Source of the DNA: Nautilus pompilius
Taxonomy: Eukaryota; Mollusca; Cephalopoda; Nautilida; Nautilidae
Assembly (NCBI GenBank): GCA_018389105.1
Contig: JACATO010000930.1
Location: 372,001 to 436,000, forward strand
DNA length: 64,000 bases
Reading direction: 5' to 3'
Positions 1 to 12,520 of this stretch are shown here, in pieces (position 1 is the stretch's first letter; the number at the start of each line of letters is the position of its first letter). The notes beneath the pieces are model-generated. The model was given only the letters and a program-made list of their open reading frames with translations, searched no databases and was not told the origin of the DNA. The position numbers and the translations under genes were made by a program.

Positions 1-3000
1 ATTTCTTTTTTTTCACAGGCAAGTGTTACACTCATCTATATCTTAGTGGCAATGGAAATCTTGAATCATTATAGCAACTTTACGAATAGTGGAGTCTGTA
101 CACGAAGGTACAGGGAATGTGTGGATTGTTCTGAAGCAGTGTACAATGTGTGCCACTTGTTGTTAGACAGCATATAGTTTATAGAAAAAGTAGGCAGAAT
201 TTATATAGTGTAGGAAGTCAGTTTTATAAGAATAAATGACTCTTCAGGTAGGTGAAGTTGATAACTAGGAATGGTTCTGATAAAATAATTCAAAGCTATA
301 GATAAATGCAGGAGGTTGATATGATTGCATTAATGAACTCTGAATCTCATCATTTGCTGTTACACTGTTCATATACAAAAGATAACAGTGGTTAACTGAT
401 AATACCTATAAATAGAAGTGATAATCAAGGTGTTGGACTGCAACTATCCTTTACTTAAAACTTGCTGATACTGACAATGTTGTGTACAAAGAAGAAATGT
501 TGGATTTTCATTGCCATTTTCAGAAGTCAACCATTCTGAAGTTTCTACCATACTAACCAGTTGAAGATGATGTAATCACTATGGGAAATGGAATACTGAT
601 GGTTATGTCTAGAATCTGTTGTTTTATTGACTCCATAGTGCTGAAACAGTGTTTACTGACACTGTCAGACCTGTGCTAGTGGAGGTCAGACATTGAAGTT
701 ATGCTGTCATTGTAGAAATGATCTAAGCTTCAGAGCCATTATCTTCTGTTGATGTGAGGGTTATATAGAAAGGTTGTGGAACATATTTGCAGCATGGAGT
801 CTTTAATGAGTCTTAACAGATTTTATGTAACTGCATTTTACCTACTGTATTCCACATTCATATTAAAAATGGCTTTCTCTACATCTTTAATTTAATTTCT
901 TCCCTTAACATTGGAAGAGTATGATGACCTACAATAGCATTTTTTTTTAAAAAAGGTGCATTAAAATTTTGGAACTTTTCAAAATTGGAATTTGGAATGG
1001 ATGAACAACAAATAAGTAGACTAATTGCAATTACTGTAGTTGAGAAAATCCAGATAAATATGTATTTGTAGGCTGTTCAAGCAAAAAAAAAATTTATGTA
1101 AATTATTTTGTTTTAGATATTAATTCTGCATTTACTCCTTGAATTAAAAAAAACAAACAAAAACTTTCTTTATGTGGATTGACTTTCATCTTGAAATTTT
1201 CTTTTATTATAGAAACATTGCCAGATTTTTATTTAAACATCTTATACATTGCGTTTGCAGAAGCAGTTCAATGTTGTGATTCAGGAGTTTAAAATTAGTC
1301 ACTTTAATGACACCATGAGATAAATTTTATTCCTTTGATTGTCAGTAGTTAATGTGCTTCTGCTGTACTGAAGCTTAGGCCTATTATATTGACAGGTGTG
1401 CAATCATCATGGTAATTATGCATTACATCCTTTGTCAATACTCAGAAGTCTACAAGGTTCCATCTGATCATGGTTACTTGGTTTTTGTGTTGATATTGAT
1501 CACATCATTTTATTGGTATATTCTAAGTTTTCAGTGAATCCTGTTCTACTTCATTTATTCAGGATCCAAGCTTATAAACTCTTTTAAGCTAGTAGTTTAC
1601 TGAAGCCTGAATTTTCTTTAAAAAAGGGAAAATTTATCAGACATTGCTTTTACTAGAAGTATAGAAAGGTTTTGATGGGTCTAAAGGATTATCAAAGAAT
1701 TAGAGGATTTCAGTCTTTAAAGAATTCAGTTTACATTACAGCTTGGCCAGTTACAGTTGAAATTAACAAGAAAACAGGAGTATGAATCTCTCTAAAATGC
1801 CTCCAACTTGTGTGTGTCTCTGGAGCTACAGAATGATGGAAATTAGATTTGGCATGTCCTATTCCTCCGAGAATTTTTAAAAGCTCCAGTAATAGATGAG
1901 CATGAATATTTTTTTGTAAAAGCACCTTGGTATTTGTTTAAAAAAATATTGCTGAAGGGAAAGTTCAAGGAACAGGGTATGGGTAGGTGGGAAGGGGAAT
2001 TCAGCCTGATCAGAACACCTGCACAGGTAAAAAAAAAAACAAAAAAAAAAAAAAAATCTTGCATCTGATGTAGAGTATCTAACTGAATTAAAATAATAAC
2101 TGTGCTACCAATAAAAGAAAGACATTCTTTCTGGAATGGGTTTGGATAGCTGATGGAGTAACAGGTGGTTTTAGATCTGGGTAACTGCTATCAGCCATCA
2201 CCTGGAAGAAATGATCGTTTGAAATTAACACTTCTGAATGAAAATTTTTTTTAATGGTTACTTTTTAATAGAAATTCTAAGGGGTTAAGAGTTATGCATA
2301 GTATCAGCCAGATCCAGTAGTCACAATAATATTGTGAATAAAGTTGAATGGAGAAATTTAAAAAGTCACTTAACCGAATCCTGTGTTTCAAAATAGCATT
2401 GGCTAACTTGGTAGCAAAGCTCCTTTTGGTCAGCTTCCATGGTTTTTATTAGTGAGGTTCAAAGTAAGTTTAGAATATTTGAATATTTTTTACTTTATTA
2501 TTACATTGGAAAATATATCAATAACAAAAGAACTGAGTAACCATATGATCTCTCCCCATGTACATAATAAACCATCTATTGCATTGCCAAATCATTTCTG
2601 GTGATTAGTGCCACTGATGTTGGTGCGTGTGTGTGTATACATAATCTATATCCATATGCTAATTTGACACTGGCCAAACCCATATTTCATGTCTCACTCC
2701 TGCTACAACTGATATATTTGAGAATAAAACTATTTTAGGCTATTTGAGGTGAATGTATTTAGCTCAGCAATTTATGAACAAGTTTATGGTTCTCACTGAT
2801 TGCTGAATTTTTGCAGTTGACAGTTACCGATGATGACATTGATTTCATTCTTCTTCTTGCTATTAGGTTGGTCAGTCAGCCAAGACCACCTTGCTCTACC
2901 AGGCCATTGTTTACTAAATCCATTTTATTTTCCTATTGTTGTTCATGTTTATAAAGTAAGTTGTGAGTAACTTGACAGCTTTTTTGCCAGGCAATATATT

Positions 3001-3011
3001 TTGACTTTCAG
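1..3011. other. No recognisable gene; AT-rich intronic or intergenic DNA
   Basis: I see only AT-rich sequence with short A and T runs (for example the A-rich tract around 2030-2056) and a short GT run near 2627. The open frames at 1731-1925 and 1843-2064 on the minus strand have no recognisable domain and run through low-complexity tracts, so I treat them as chance. Confidence 0.6.
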
Positions 3012-3072
3012 AAGCAGCAAAACGGACTTTATTACCAGAAAATGCTTAAAAAGAAAAAGAGGATTTTTAAAG
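3012..3072 (+). CDS. Possible small internal coding exon, unidentified
   Basis: A pyrimidine-containing stretch ending in TTTGACTTTCAG precedes this segment, and AAAG|GTAAAA follows it, giving plausible acceptor and donor sites for a 61-nt exon. The frame opening at its first base reads KQQNGLYYQKML followed by a lysine/arginine-rich stretch with no stop. The length leaves one base over for the next exon. I do not recognise the peptide. AT-rich DNA yields such acceptor/donor pairs by chance, the donor is weak (GTAAAA), and the basic tail comes from an A-rich run, so confidence is low. Transcript evidence would decide. Confidence 0.2.
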
Positions 3073-6000
3073 GTAAAAACGTTTCTTTTTTTTCCTCAGT
3101 TTATAGATTTTTTTTTAAAAAAAGGATTTGTTTATTTAATTACTTGCAGATTATATATGATAATTGTGTGTGGATTGCTTATGATTAAGAATCTTGTCTT
3201 TGTTTTCATCGCTATAATGGGAAACAACAGAATTTAAGAAATTAATTTGATTTTATATTCTGAATTTAAAATAAAGTTTATAGAAAATACCATTATCTAC
3301 ATGTATTTTCAGAAAATTCATTAAGTTGATTTTATAAATTGAAAGAAGTCTTTAAAAAAATCACATTTGTTTATTAACATTTTCTCATGATGTACAGTAA
3401 ATTTAAAATTATGCAGCCAGTTAACAGTAACCTTACTTCACTATTTAATGTACATACAGTGTGTATTCTTTAATAATAAAAGATAATACAACTTTTCTCA
3501 TTTGTGACTTGGAGTAGAACATTTGCTTAGTTAGCTGTTTGTTTTCCTATTTTGGTATTACACATGCCATATCATGTTTGCTGGGCATTATTTTAAAATA
3601 TTAATTTTTTTGTTGTTAAAATTTATTATGCAGCATAGAACATCATAAACCCTGTCATAAATTAAACTTTACTGATTGACCGTACTGTTCATCAGTTTTC
3701 AGCAATCATTTGATAACTAGTTCTTATTGAGTGCTCCTTCCTTGTTGGAGCTAAGCTTCTTTTTTCATTGTGAAATTATAAAGGTATAAATCAGCAGTTT
3801 TAATCTTCTCAGTGTGACTTCATTAACACACTGACATATTCTCATGGTTACAACTTTCACTATCATAAGTGCATATAGCAGGCATACACTCTGCTGGAGG
3901 GGGTGGTGTGTCTGATAATATTTTGAAAAAAAAAGAGGGGGTGAAACAATGTAATTCCTGCATTCTATGCCACAATAATCTTGAGGTATTGATGGTGTAT
4001 GGGCTATACACTGGTGTAGATTATACCACAGAAAAAAAAAAGTATGTATATGTGTGTCAGTGAGTGAGTGAATCAATAGCAGTCAAAAAATTAAATGTTG
4101 CATACAAATAATTATGGTACTGGCCAGCTTTTGACCTCTAGTTTGGATATCATTCATGTCTCTTTCTTCCTTGGAAAACTCTGTCCTGATTTTTAGAATC
4201 TGAGGATATCTCACAGCAGTGAGCCAGATGTGGGATGTTATTAGTAATCAAGCCAGTTATTTAGGTATGGTTATGGGGTCTTGAGCGGTGGTCAAGGTGC
4301 AAGCCTGTCAGTAGTTTCCCATGACACCTTCACCATAGGTATGGGGAAAACCATACTAAAACTTAATTTTTTAGATGTGGAATGAAACTTGACTAACCAT
4401 AGGAAAGCCACATGGCCTCCTGGTGAAGAAGAGTAAGAAGAAATCATGTTTAGGAGGGCCATAACTGTAATTTGGACTTGGTTACCTAGCCTATCAGTCC
4501 AGTAGTCTGTTACTGGACCATTGGTGCCTGTCAGATTCTTTTCCATATTGACATAATCTAGACTGGAAGATGCATGTCTGCCTCTGCAGGAAAACCCTGT
4601 TATATTCCATGGCTAGAAGTTTGGCATCAGCCTAGAAATTTAACAAAATCTACCTTCAAATCATGTTCATGGCTTGGCACTGTACCCATGTGAATCACAC
4701 TCATTGTCATAATGTATAATGTCTTTTCAGAAATCCTGTATTTGCATGTTAGATTTAAAATTGTCACATTTCACTATTTTGGTTATTTTTCATTAAATAT
4801 GAAAAAAATCCCCTACAAAGCAGTATGCCTTTTAGTACCTAACTATTATGCAAAGTCGGCAGGCTTAATTTGACTTCATTTATTTATCAAGCAAAATTAG
4901 AAAATTCTATGTGATGCAAAACTTTTGGTTGCTGGATTACAGCTCTTTGCTTTTAGATGTGGGAGGATGCAAGTTAACCAAATTATATTGAAAAATTACT
5001 ATTCTTGTTGATCATAATTATTAAAATTTAAAAAAAAAAAAATTATGCAGAGTTCTTCTTAACTTCACGCTAAAGAAACACTTTATCCAGCTGAAATAAT
5101 ATATTCAGAAATAAAACCTTGGACAGTTTTTTTCCATTTTATCTGTAAGTTTTCATTTCTTTTTGCATGTGTTAACAAAGTTCAGGTTTGTACTCTGGTG
5201 GAATTCAAATAATCTGAGGACAGACTGAAATTCTTCCACATGAAATAATAAAGATTACTTAATTCAGAACTGTAAATGTCAGATTTATTGTCAATATTGT
5301 GTTTATCTAATCTTGTAAGACTTTGATTTTAAATTGATTCTACAGAATTCCCCCCCCCCCCACATTTTGCATTAATTTCCTTTGTTTTTTTTATATTTTT
5401 AAAATTAATTTGTTATACTTAAAGAGTTTCCAGTTTAGAACATAATTATTAAATGAAGAATAAATCAGTGCTTTAATACCAAGAATAATAAAAATAAAAT
5501 TCTTGTGTTGAGGTAGAAAAAGTAAAACAAAAACAAAAAAAAAAAACTGTTGCTCTTGCAGCTATGTCTGGGATGGATGTAATTGTTATCATTGTTTGAG
5601 TCTCAATTTTGCTTTACATTCAGTGTCTGGCATTGTAAATACGGGAAATAACCCAATTTTGCTGTCATTCTGAATATGTACTAACAGGCTACATATATAT
5701 ATATTTCTTACTTTTTTAAAAACCATAATTCATGACCGTGCTTAAATAAAGAATGATGAGCACATCTTTCTTCATCAGATGGATGTAGAATAAAATAATA
5801 ATTTCTTGTCTTCAGACATGTTTAGTATAAGTTCTCTAAGGATTGAGGTAAATTGATTCAGCATTGAAGAGGTTGCCATAGCAATACAAGAAGGAAAATA
5901 GAGCTCCGTGTATTGCAGGTGCATGCAACAATATAATCCATTTTCTTTTGTCTGTCATTTTGGAGAACTCTGGTTTCTGTTTCAGTTTTCACTCTTTTGA

Positions 6001-6278
6001 CTCAGCAGAGATCAAGATTCAGTTGTCCACAAATAATTTTTTAAAAAGACGAATATATATTATTTAAACTGATTGCAAGGCTCTAGCCCTTCATTTATGA
6101 GATGGCTTTTCTGTTTGGAGTTTCTTATCAAAATAATTTTCTTTGGTCACGCTCTTGTGTGTCAGGGTAAAAAAAAATTTTTTTTTTTAAATAAATAAGC
6201 CAAAAAAAACTTAGTTTTGGTTTTTTTTTTTTTTTGGTCAGATTCATGCTTGTGAACCATCACCAGGCTAAAATCCTC
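3073..6278. other. No recognisable gene; simple-sequence tracts
   Basis: This stretch holds homopolymer runs (a C run at 5351-5361, A runs near 5028 and 5535, T runs near 6220) and AT-rich DNA. The open frames around 3765-4076 on both strands and 4292-4546 on the minus strand show no domain that I recognise. Confidence 0.6.
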
Positions 6279-6282
6279 TTAA

Positions 6283-7405
6283 CTCTTTCACCACTGAGGC
6301 CATGCTGTGCCCAGATTAATTATTGAATACTTTTTGTTTTGAGTAATGGCTACATTTAACCTCTGATAACTTTTTTATCTGAAGAGATACAAATTTAGAC
6401 TCACTGAATAAAATTATGCTAATTATCCTTATAAAATTGTTTTTCTGGACATGTAAATAAAAATATAGTGAAATAAATACATATTCAATGGTTATTTGAA
6501 TATGAATAAAGTTAAAATTAAAATTTACATTTATCAACAGTTAATCCAAAATAAAATCTCTCTCAATTTATTTAATAATAGTATATAAATCAATTTTGCT
6601 AAAGCAATATATATTTAGCACAATATAATAAAAATTCATATTATTTTTTCAAATAATATGCAAGTAGTGGTAATTAAAATTCCAAGACTTGGAATCATTT
6701 TGAAAAAGTTCGCTGTTTCCTTTCTCAACAATGGTTAGTTTATGCTGACAGTCATTTACACAATTTTACAATAATTTGAATTTTTCTCCCACACCTCAGT
6801 ATATCATACAAAATAAGTTCTTTGTGAATGATATCCCTCAAAGTATTCCTTAGGGTGAAGATGGGGATTCCCACTTACTACAAACAACACAACTTCTATC
6901 TTTTGAAACTTGTTTCACCAAATGTTTGTTGCCTTTGGTTAAAAAATTCTTTATGAACTGCATATTTATTTGCCATAGTAATTAAACTGTCTGTCACAGT
7001 ATCTGTCAATTGTTCAAATAGACAATCCAAGGCTGATGAATTTTCATCTAAGTTAGCATGTACACCAGGTCTATTTCTGGGCTGAAAATTGAATGAAAAC
7101 TCTTCAGAATTATTTTCATTATATTTATCACATATCTCCATTTATTTTGATTGGGGACTTGTGTGGCCCTGCCTCTTTCTCTGCCATTTTCCTTTCTTTG
7201 TTTTATTTCATCAGTGGCTTTCACACTTTCTGAAATAACTCCGAACAAAGGAGTTTTCCACTATGTCATTTATTAAAAATGCCTTCACCTGCTGTCAATA
7301 AATGTATCTGATTGGTTGTTATCACCACCTGTACAGGTGCTCAGCTTGTTAATCTCTGTTGTGATGATGTAGAGCCAGTGAGAAAGGCTTGTGGTGGTGA
7401 ATGAG
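6283..7405 (-). mobile_element. Internally deleted piggyBac-superfamily transposon
   Basis: The element is bounded by TTAA at 6279-6282 and 7406-7409, the target duplication typical of piggyBac. Its ends are inverted: the left begins CTCTTTCACCAC and the right, read inward, begins CTCATTCACCACC. On the minus strand near the right end lies a peptide like the N-terminal part of piggyBac transposases. At 1123 bp it is about half the usual length of a complete element, and the catalytic core is missing or unrecognisable, so it cannot be autonomous. The interior between about 6310 and 6890 is very AT-rich and shows no coding signal. Confidence 0.72.
6899..7240 (-). pseudogene. piggyBac transposase N-terminal fragment
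   Basis: Read on the minus strand, two frames overlap. The upstream one (from about 7248) carries a charged stretch ending near PNQNKWRYV. The other (7141 to 6899) contains GVHANLDENSSALDCL followed by TDTVTDSLITMANKYAV. This resembles the segment before the catalytic domain of piggyBac transposases, where a Gly-rich, Asp/Glu-rich motif is followed by the helix ending in TN+YA. The frame change between the two pieces and the stop after the fragment show that it is broken. No DDD catalytic residues were found in the remaining part. The TTAA-flanked ends around it support the family call. Confidence 0.65.
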
Positions 7406-7409
7406 TTAA

Positions 7410-8359
7410 AGAGAGTGATAAACCATGTATGCTAAGAATATTTGCCACTAGAAGCTAACAGGTGGTGAAAATTAAGCCAAAGTAAATATTAACAATGGGC
7501 TAATTTCATTTAATGCATGAAAAAATTGCCCCTACTTATACTGTAAATAATATCCCGTATATAATATGATAAAAAATAAAAATATATCTAGTAATTTGGC
7601 CAGCAGGTGATTTCTGATCAGTTGACACATGGTGTTACAAAAATGCACAATGGCAGAGTTCAGGAGTCAGTCAGATATGAAGGTGATTTACCAAAACCTG
7701 TTAGAAAAGTAATTAATTGTAAATGATATAGCTCTGTTTATTCCAGTAACAGTGGACCTACTTGCCTTAAATTATAAGTTGATAGCTTCCCAACTGTTAT
7801 TAATTAATAATCTTCATAAAAATATGTATAATTCCTCTAATGCAGATTGAGTCAGATTCTCTATTAATATTATTAAATAAATACTGTGCTAAAGAATATT
7901 CTTTTTTCTTTAGGCTAAAAATAAAGAATATCTCATTTATTGGTTATAAGATGAGACACATTTTATCAGAAATCTGGGTCTTTTCTTATAATCTGAATCG
8001 ATTTATATGTGAATAAAATTAAAATTTCTCAATACTGAAAAAAAATGCACCTGTTAGGTTCATATGAAACTACTTGGCAAACACCATTTTCTTTTCAGTA
8101 GGATCGTGTTCATTACTCATTAAAGTATGCTTAATTATCCAATCAGTATCAAGCCACACTGTTTTGATCCATTTTGATCTTAATTGCGAGTATAAAAATC
8201 TCTATTACAAAACTGCTATTCATTTTCAAAATGTCACCTGTTACATCGTGAAAATCCTACGCAGCAGCCTTTCAGCTGGAAGTCAAAGTTTACTGAGGAA
8301 AATGGAGGGAATGTGTCTGCTCACTGTATATGGCACCAAGGAAAAATTTTTCTGGGAAT
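7410..8359. other. No recognisable gene
   Basis: AT-rich sequence. The plus-strand open frame at 8074-8361 (95 codons) shows no recognisable domain; it ends where the pogo-like fragment begins, so its end may be element DNA. Confidence 0.5.
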
Positions 8360-8696
8360 GACACAATGCAAACGATACTCTGCATATGACAAAGAAAACT
8401 AAAAAAAAAATCACATGTGTACACCTTGATGGTAAAACATTAAGGACAGGTTAGAAAAGTATACATTATCACATCGTGCCACATGTCATGGACTTAATAC
8501 TGTTCAAGTGAGACTAAAAGTGAAATAAATTGCTGCTGAGTTTGGAGTGGAGAACTTTGCGGGTGGTCTATTGTGGTGTTTTTGCTTATCAGGCAGCGCA
8601 TGACCATATAACAGGAACTGCCTGAAGACTTCGAAGAGAAGTTAGATAATTTTCAAAAATTTATCATGGTGAAGATAGATGAAGATAATATCTCTG
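8360..8696 (+). pseudogene. Pogo-type transposase fragment
   Basis: Fragments in shifting plus-strand frames look like a pogo transposase of the type with a Brinker/CENP-B-like DNA-binding region. Near 8371 a frame reads CKRYSAYDKEN, like the start of the helix-turn-helix region. Further on, AAEFGVENFAGG and LLWCF are followed by QELPEDFEEKLDNFQKFI, which matches the linker before the catalytic domain in this family. Stops and frame changes separate the pieces and no DDE core follows. I found no terminal inverted repeats. It is related in type to the larger copy at 22828-24778. Confidence 0.45.
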
Positions 8697-10736
8697 AAGC
8701 TAAGTTGTGAGATAGTACATAATAAGTACTAAAAGAATATAAATTGTGACTTTTTTAAAATTTATTTTTCTATAAATGTTATACAATTTGAAGGCTGTTT
8801 CGCATGTCAGCACATGATATGCCTGACTTGAATATCTAAATTTTAAAAATGTGCAGGGAATTTTAAAGTACTTTCCATGATTCAAAACAAATGAAAAATT
8901 TATTTTAGCAACAAATTCAGAGGATTTATTTACAAGAGCTCATTAATGTTCGTGAGCATGGAAGCACCATACACTTAATTCTTTTTGCTGTTTTGTAAAA
9001 CTTCATGCAGAGTTCTGGACAGTTCTGGTTAACTAGCTCTGTCTTATAACCTGGAAATTATGGTGATCCGGATTTAATTTTTACAGAAATATAAAAAAAA
9101 ATAAAAAAACCTTTGGTGATTTAAACATAAAAATCCAGTTAAAATGTTCATTTTTATTAGCAGTGCTGAATAATTAGTCTTTAGGCATCTGTAAGTTAAC
9201 GATTTTTATCTTTTGACGATTTAGAAAACCTTCCCATTACGTAATACGTCTGGTGAAGTAAAACACCCAAAGAAAACAGAAAGCAATGCTAGAAAGAAGA
9301 TGCAAAAGAAAACTTACCTGCCCCCAGAATATGACAGCAGAAGAATTAATCTTTGATTTATGTTTGAAACTTGGCAGATATTTTACTGACTTGCAAAAAA
9401 GAAAAATTTGTGAGCATTTGTAACATTGCATTGGAGGAAGATTTTCTAAACTATTAACAGAGAAACCAGATTTACATTGCATGTATATCCACATTAAATT
9501 ACCAGCTGCTGTAGATATACAAGTAAATTCTACTTGATCTTCTACAAGTTAGCTTTGATGCTTTTTTTCTTTTATGTTCTAAGGAATTGGTAATTTGCAT
9601 ACTTTATCATTGCATTGTAAATTATTGTGCTTGATTTTAGTTAAATTCTGTGTCAACACTGAGTACTTGAAACCAAAGTGTTCAAAATTATAGAAATATA
9701 TCTTTAAACCACTACTTTTAAAAAAGCCAATGCCCTCAAAAACAGAAATGTTTATAGTCTAACTATTTAGAGAGCATTTATTGTTACAGCCACCAAGAGT
9801 TACTGTGGCTTGCATTTGTTCAGTATGTTTTACGTAATATATGTACAGTATATATATACATATATGTGGTAGTTTGATAAATAATGGCAATATATGTATT
9901 TAAGGTGCAGGTCTTGCACATAGAATTTCTACCATCTGTTCCTGAGGTAAAAACTTGTCAAATGATTGGTGAAAAATAATTAGGTGTCAGTGCTGGACAA
10001 AATTTTTTTTCCTACTTTTATCTTTCATGACTGCCATAAAGAAAAGAAAGATCATCTTTAGATACCAGTTTTTGTCACATGTCATGCTGATATGCTGAAG
10101 ATGGAGGGTTTTTTTTCAGTCATTGAAGACTAGTGAAGATCAGCATCTTGGATAACCTTGACTTGTAATAGTTCTAGAGACAAACTCCTTACGAATAGTG
10201 AGATGCAGGCATGTTTGGATGAACTGGGCACCAGCAGCAGCAGCAGCGTTGATAAATGAAAATATCATAATGATTCTGGCTGGCCTTTGGGCTTATAAAA
10301 ATAGTTATACAGTAGTATGCTTTAGTCGAGGATGACTTTTCAGTTTCTGATAAACGTTAATTTTTTGTGCTTTAGGAAATTAACTTTTCAGATTTGATTT
10401 TTGAGCTTGAATGTTTTTATATGAGCAGAACACTAGCACCATCTTGTGTTTTGGTCCACGGTAAAATTTCCTACTGTGTTATGGTAGGGTGTCTCCAATC
10501 TGCACTATGCTCAGGGGCCTCCATAAGACAGCATTGTCAGATGCCAGAATTGATAGTCTTATTGTTTCCCCAAAAATTATTACTTAAAAGCAAAAACAAA
10601 TAAGCTGAGTTCACACAAAGACTAATGTATTGGTAGTTAGAAAAGAGTTGCTTGGATAGACAAGGACCATTTGAGGTGGCTGGTTCCAGATGAAGGGTAA
10701 AATCAAGGTGAATGATTCCAAGAACGTTGATTGATG
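8697..10736. other. No recognisable gene; short CAG run
   Basis: AT-rich DNA with AT dinucleotide runs near 9840-9870 and a five-unit CAG run at 10232-10246. The minus-strand frame 9237-9494 and the plus-strand frame 10394-10603 have no domain that I recognise. A sequence near 9312-9320 resembles a minus-strand splice donor, but I see no matching exon. Confidence 0.5.
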
Positions 10737-10901
10737 CTAACCGCTAAGTATGATGGAAGACAGGTTATGGTGTGAGGCTATTTTGTGATAAATTGCAGAG
10801 ATATCTGCAAGATAGATGGAATTATAAAAAAAGGACTGCCATCATATTCTTACTTTGGCAGAAGATTTACCATTGAGCAGTCAATGATTCATAACATTTA
10901 A
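10737..10901 (+). pseudogene. Tc1-like transposase fragment
   Basis: One plus-strand frame reads LTAKYDGRQVMV-stop-GYF, then CKIDGIIKKG, then FGRRFTIEQ. In Tc1 transposases the corresponding segment is a basic/Gly-rich stretch leading into VMVWG.F, then I.G.M....Y, then the F.FQQDN motif with the second catalytic Asp. Here the Trp of VMVW is a TGA stop, and the Asp position after the Glu-Gln is no longer Asp, so the piece is dead. It covers only about 55 codons in the middle of the catalytic domain. I did not find inverted repeats. Confidence 0.58.
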
Positions 10902-10983
10902 TGAACTTGTATTAGGAACTAATTCTTTAGTCAGGGTGGAGTAAACTAGAGTATTGTGATGGATTAGCAACACGATTACCACC

Positions 10984-11004
10984 AACCTAACCTAACCTAA
11001 CCTA
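10984..11004. repeat. Short interstitial telomere-like repeat (CCTAA)n
   Basis: Three full CCTAA units and a partial fourth lie here; the other strand reads TTAGG. (TTAGG)n is the common arthropod telomere repeat. The run is too short to be a telomere and could have arisen by chance, so it is only a weak hint about the host. Confidence 0.6.
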
Positions 11005-12179
11005 GTCTGTCACCCAGGCATTTATGGTAGATTGGCACACTGAAGACTTGGTGTAAAATTGTCTCATTGGAATAATCAGTAGCTGCTCAGTTCTCAATAA
11101 AGTAGAGGATGGTACTTTGGATTACAGCAGAAAGAAATTCATTTATTTTTAAAATCACCATGTGAGCTACATCCTGACATCTTTAGTACAAACCATACAG
11201 TGAAGTGGCTGAAGATAATGGGTCTGTCTGTAATCTAGGAAGATGGAGATTGCTATAAAAGTGTGGTAGTGGCTGTAGTTTTTATGATCTATTGATAAAA
11301 TATCTGTTGTTTCTGTATTCTAAATCGAAAAGATTGATTTGTTTACCAAAATCTGGTAATTACCATCTGTCAATAACATCTTCAGGTGAAAGTAATTTGT
11401 TATGGATAAAGAAATCAAACTAACTATTCTTTAATTTTTATAGCTTACTCCATCAATTTCGTGCTGTTGGCATAAGATAAAGCTGGTAGAGAGCAAAAGA
11501 GGAAAAAAATGCGTAGACGTTTATAGAGATTATTTAGAAAAAAATAAGCGTATATTTATGTTTATACCAATTTTTATTGCTAAAAAATTGAATAATACTT
11601 TTTCTTGTACATTTCTAGTAATTTAGTTATTCCACTTAGACAATTTCTCAGAGACGTTTTACACTCGAATTTGCTGCCTTATGACTATCTAGCTTAGTTG
11701 AGAGATTGCATTGGCCAGTCCATGCATGTAAGAATAAATTAATCATCAGTTCCATTCACCTCATCATTTGGTACAGTTTTGAAGATTGAACTATACTTTC
11801 TTATTACTTTAGGAATGATTGAGGGGTGAAAAAAAAGAAGCTATTATCCTATTTGTAGCAATACCTGTTCTTCAAACTTAAACATTGCCATTACTATAGA
11901 TGATTTTTCTCTTAACAATACATTTCAAGTAAAATACATTCAGTAGTTACAACTTATACTAACTTCATGTGGGCATAACAATAAATATCCTTTGAATACT
12001 CAATATACAGGCTTTAATTTTATTACTTTGCAAGTGACTATATATATATAAACAGTAACTTTAAATATTCCTGGTATATTTTAGAAAATATGGCATGATG
12101 GTTCAGCTTTAAAAAGATTTTTTATGTTGCCAAGTAAAAATTAGCACATCTGATTTTTTTTTTTTTTTTGATACTGCAC
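11005..12179. other. No recognisable gene
   Basis: AT-rich sequence without a recognisable frame, repeat or RNA gene. A short TA run lies near 12042-12050. Confidence 0.55.
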
Positions 12180-12520
12180 AAGGAAGGCAGCTCCTTGAAA
12201 TGGGAAATTCAATAAAACTGGATTTGCTGGCTTGTCTGTTTCTGTTCAGCTGCTGGATTTATGGATTATGCATAAATGCAATTAATACTTTTTTCTTGTT
12301 TAATTTCCATTAAAATGATGCTGCATCCTGAGGGTGACTGCTTGCTGCCTTCGGTCACCTCATTTATTGGCTGTGACTTGAGCCATCCCACCACAGCAGC
12401 AGCAGCAGCAGTGTGCTTTTGGGATAAGGATGAGGCATGAGAAAAGAAAGAACTTGTGTGGAATGACAACCAGCAGTTTCTGTGGGACTTATGATGTAAA
12501 TGTGGCAGCACAGTGGGAGT
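12180..12520. promoter_or_regulatory. Possible non-coding regulatory block with homeodomain/POU-like words
   Basis: This block is richer in G and C than its surroundings and holds several words typical of developmental enhancers: GGATTATGCATAAATGC (octamer-like), CAATTAATAC (homeodomain core) and CAGCTGCTGG (E-box). A six-unit CAG run sits at 12394-12411. Open frames across it (12266-12511 minus, 12430-12657 plus) have no domain that I recognise. The call rests on composition and motif density only; conservation in a related genome would be needed. Confidence 0.25.

Noticed and set aside
9237-9494. A minus-strand exon ending at a GGCAG|GTAAGT-like donor, with a Cys/His pattern reminiscent of a zinc finger.
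   Set aside because: The Cys/His spacing does not fit C2H2 or other common fingers and no acceptor is evident on that strand.
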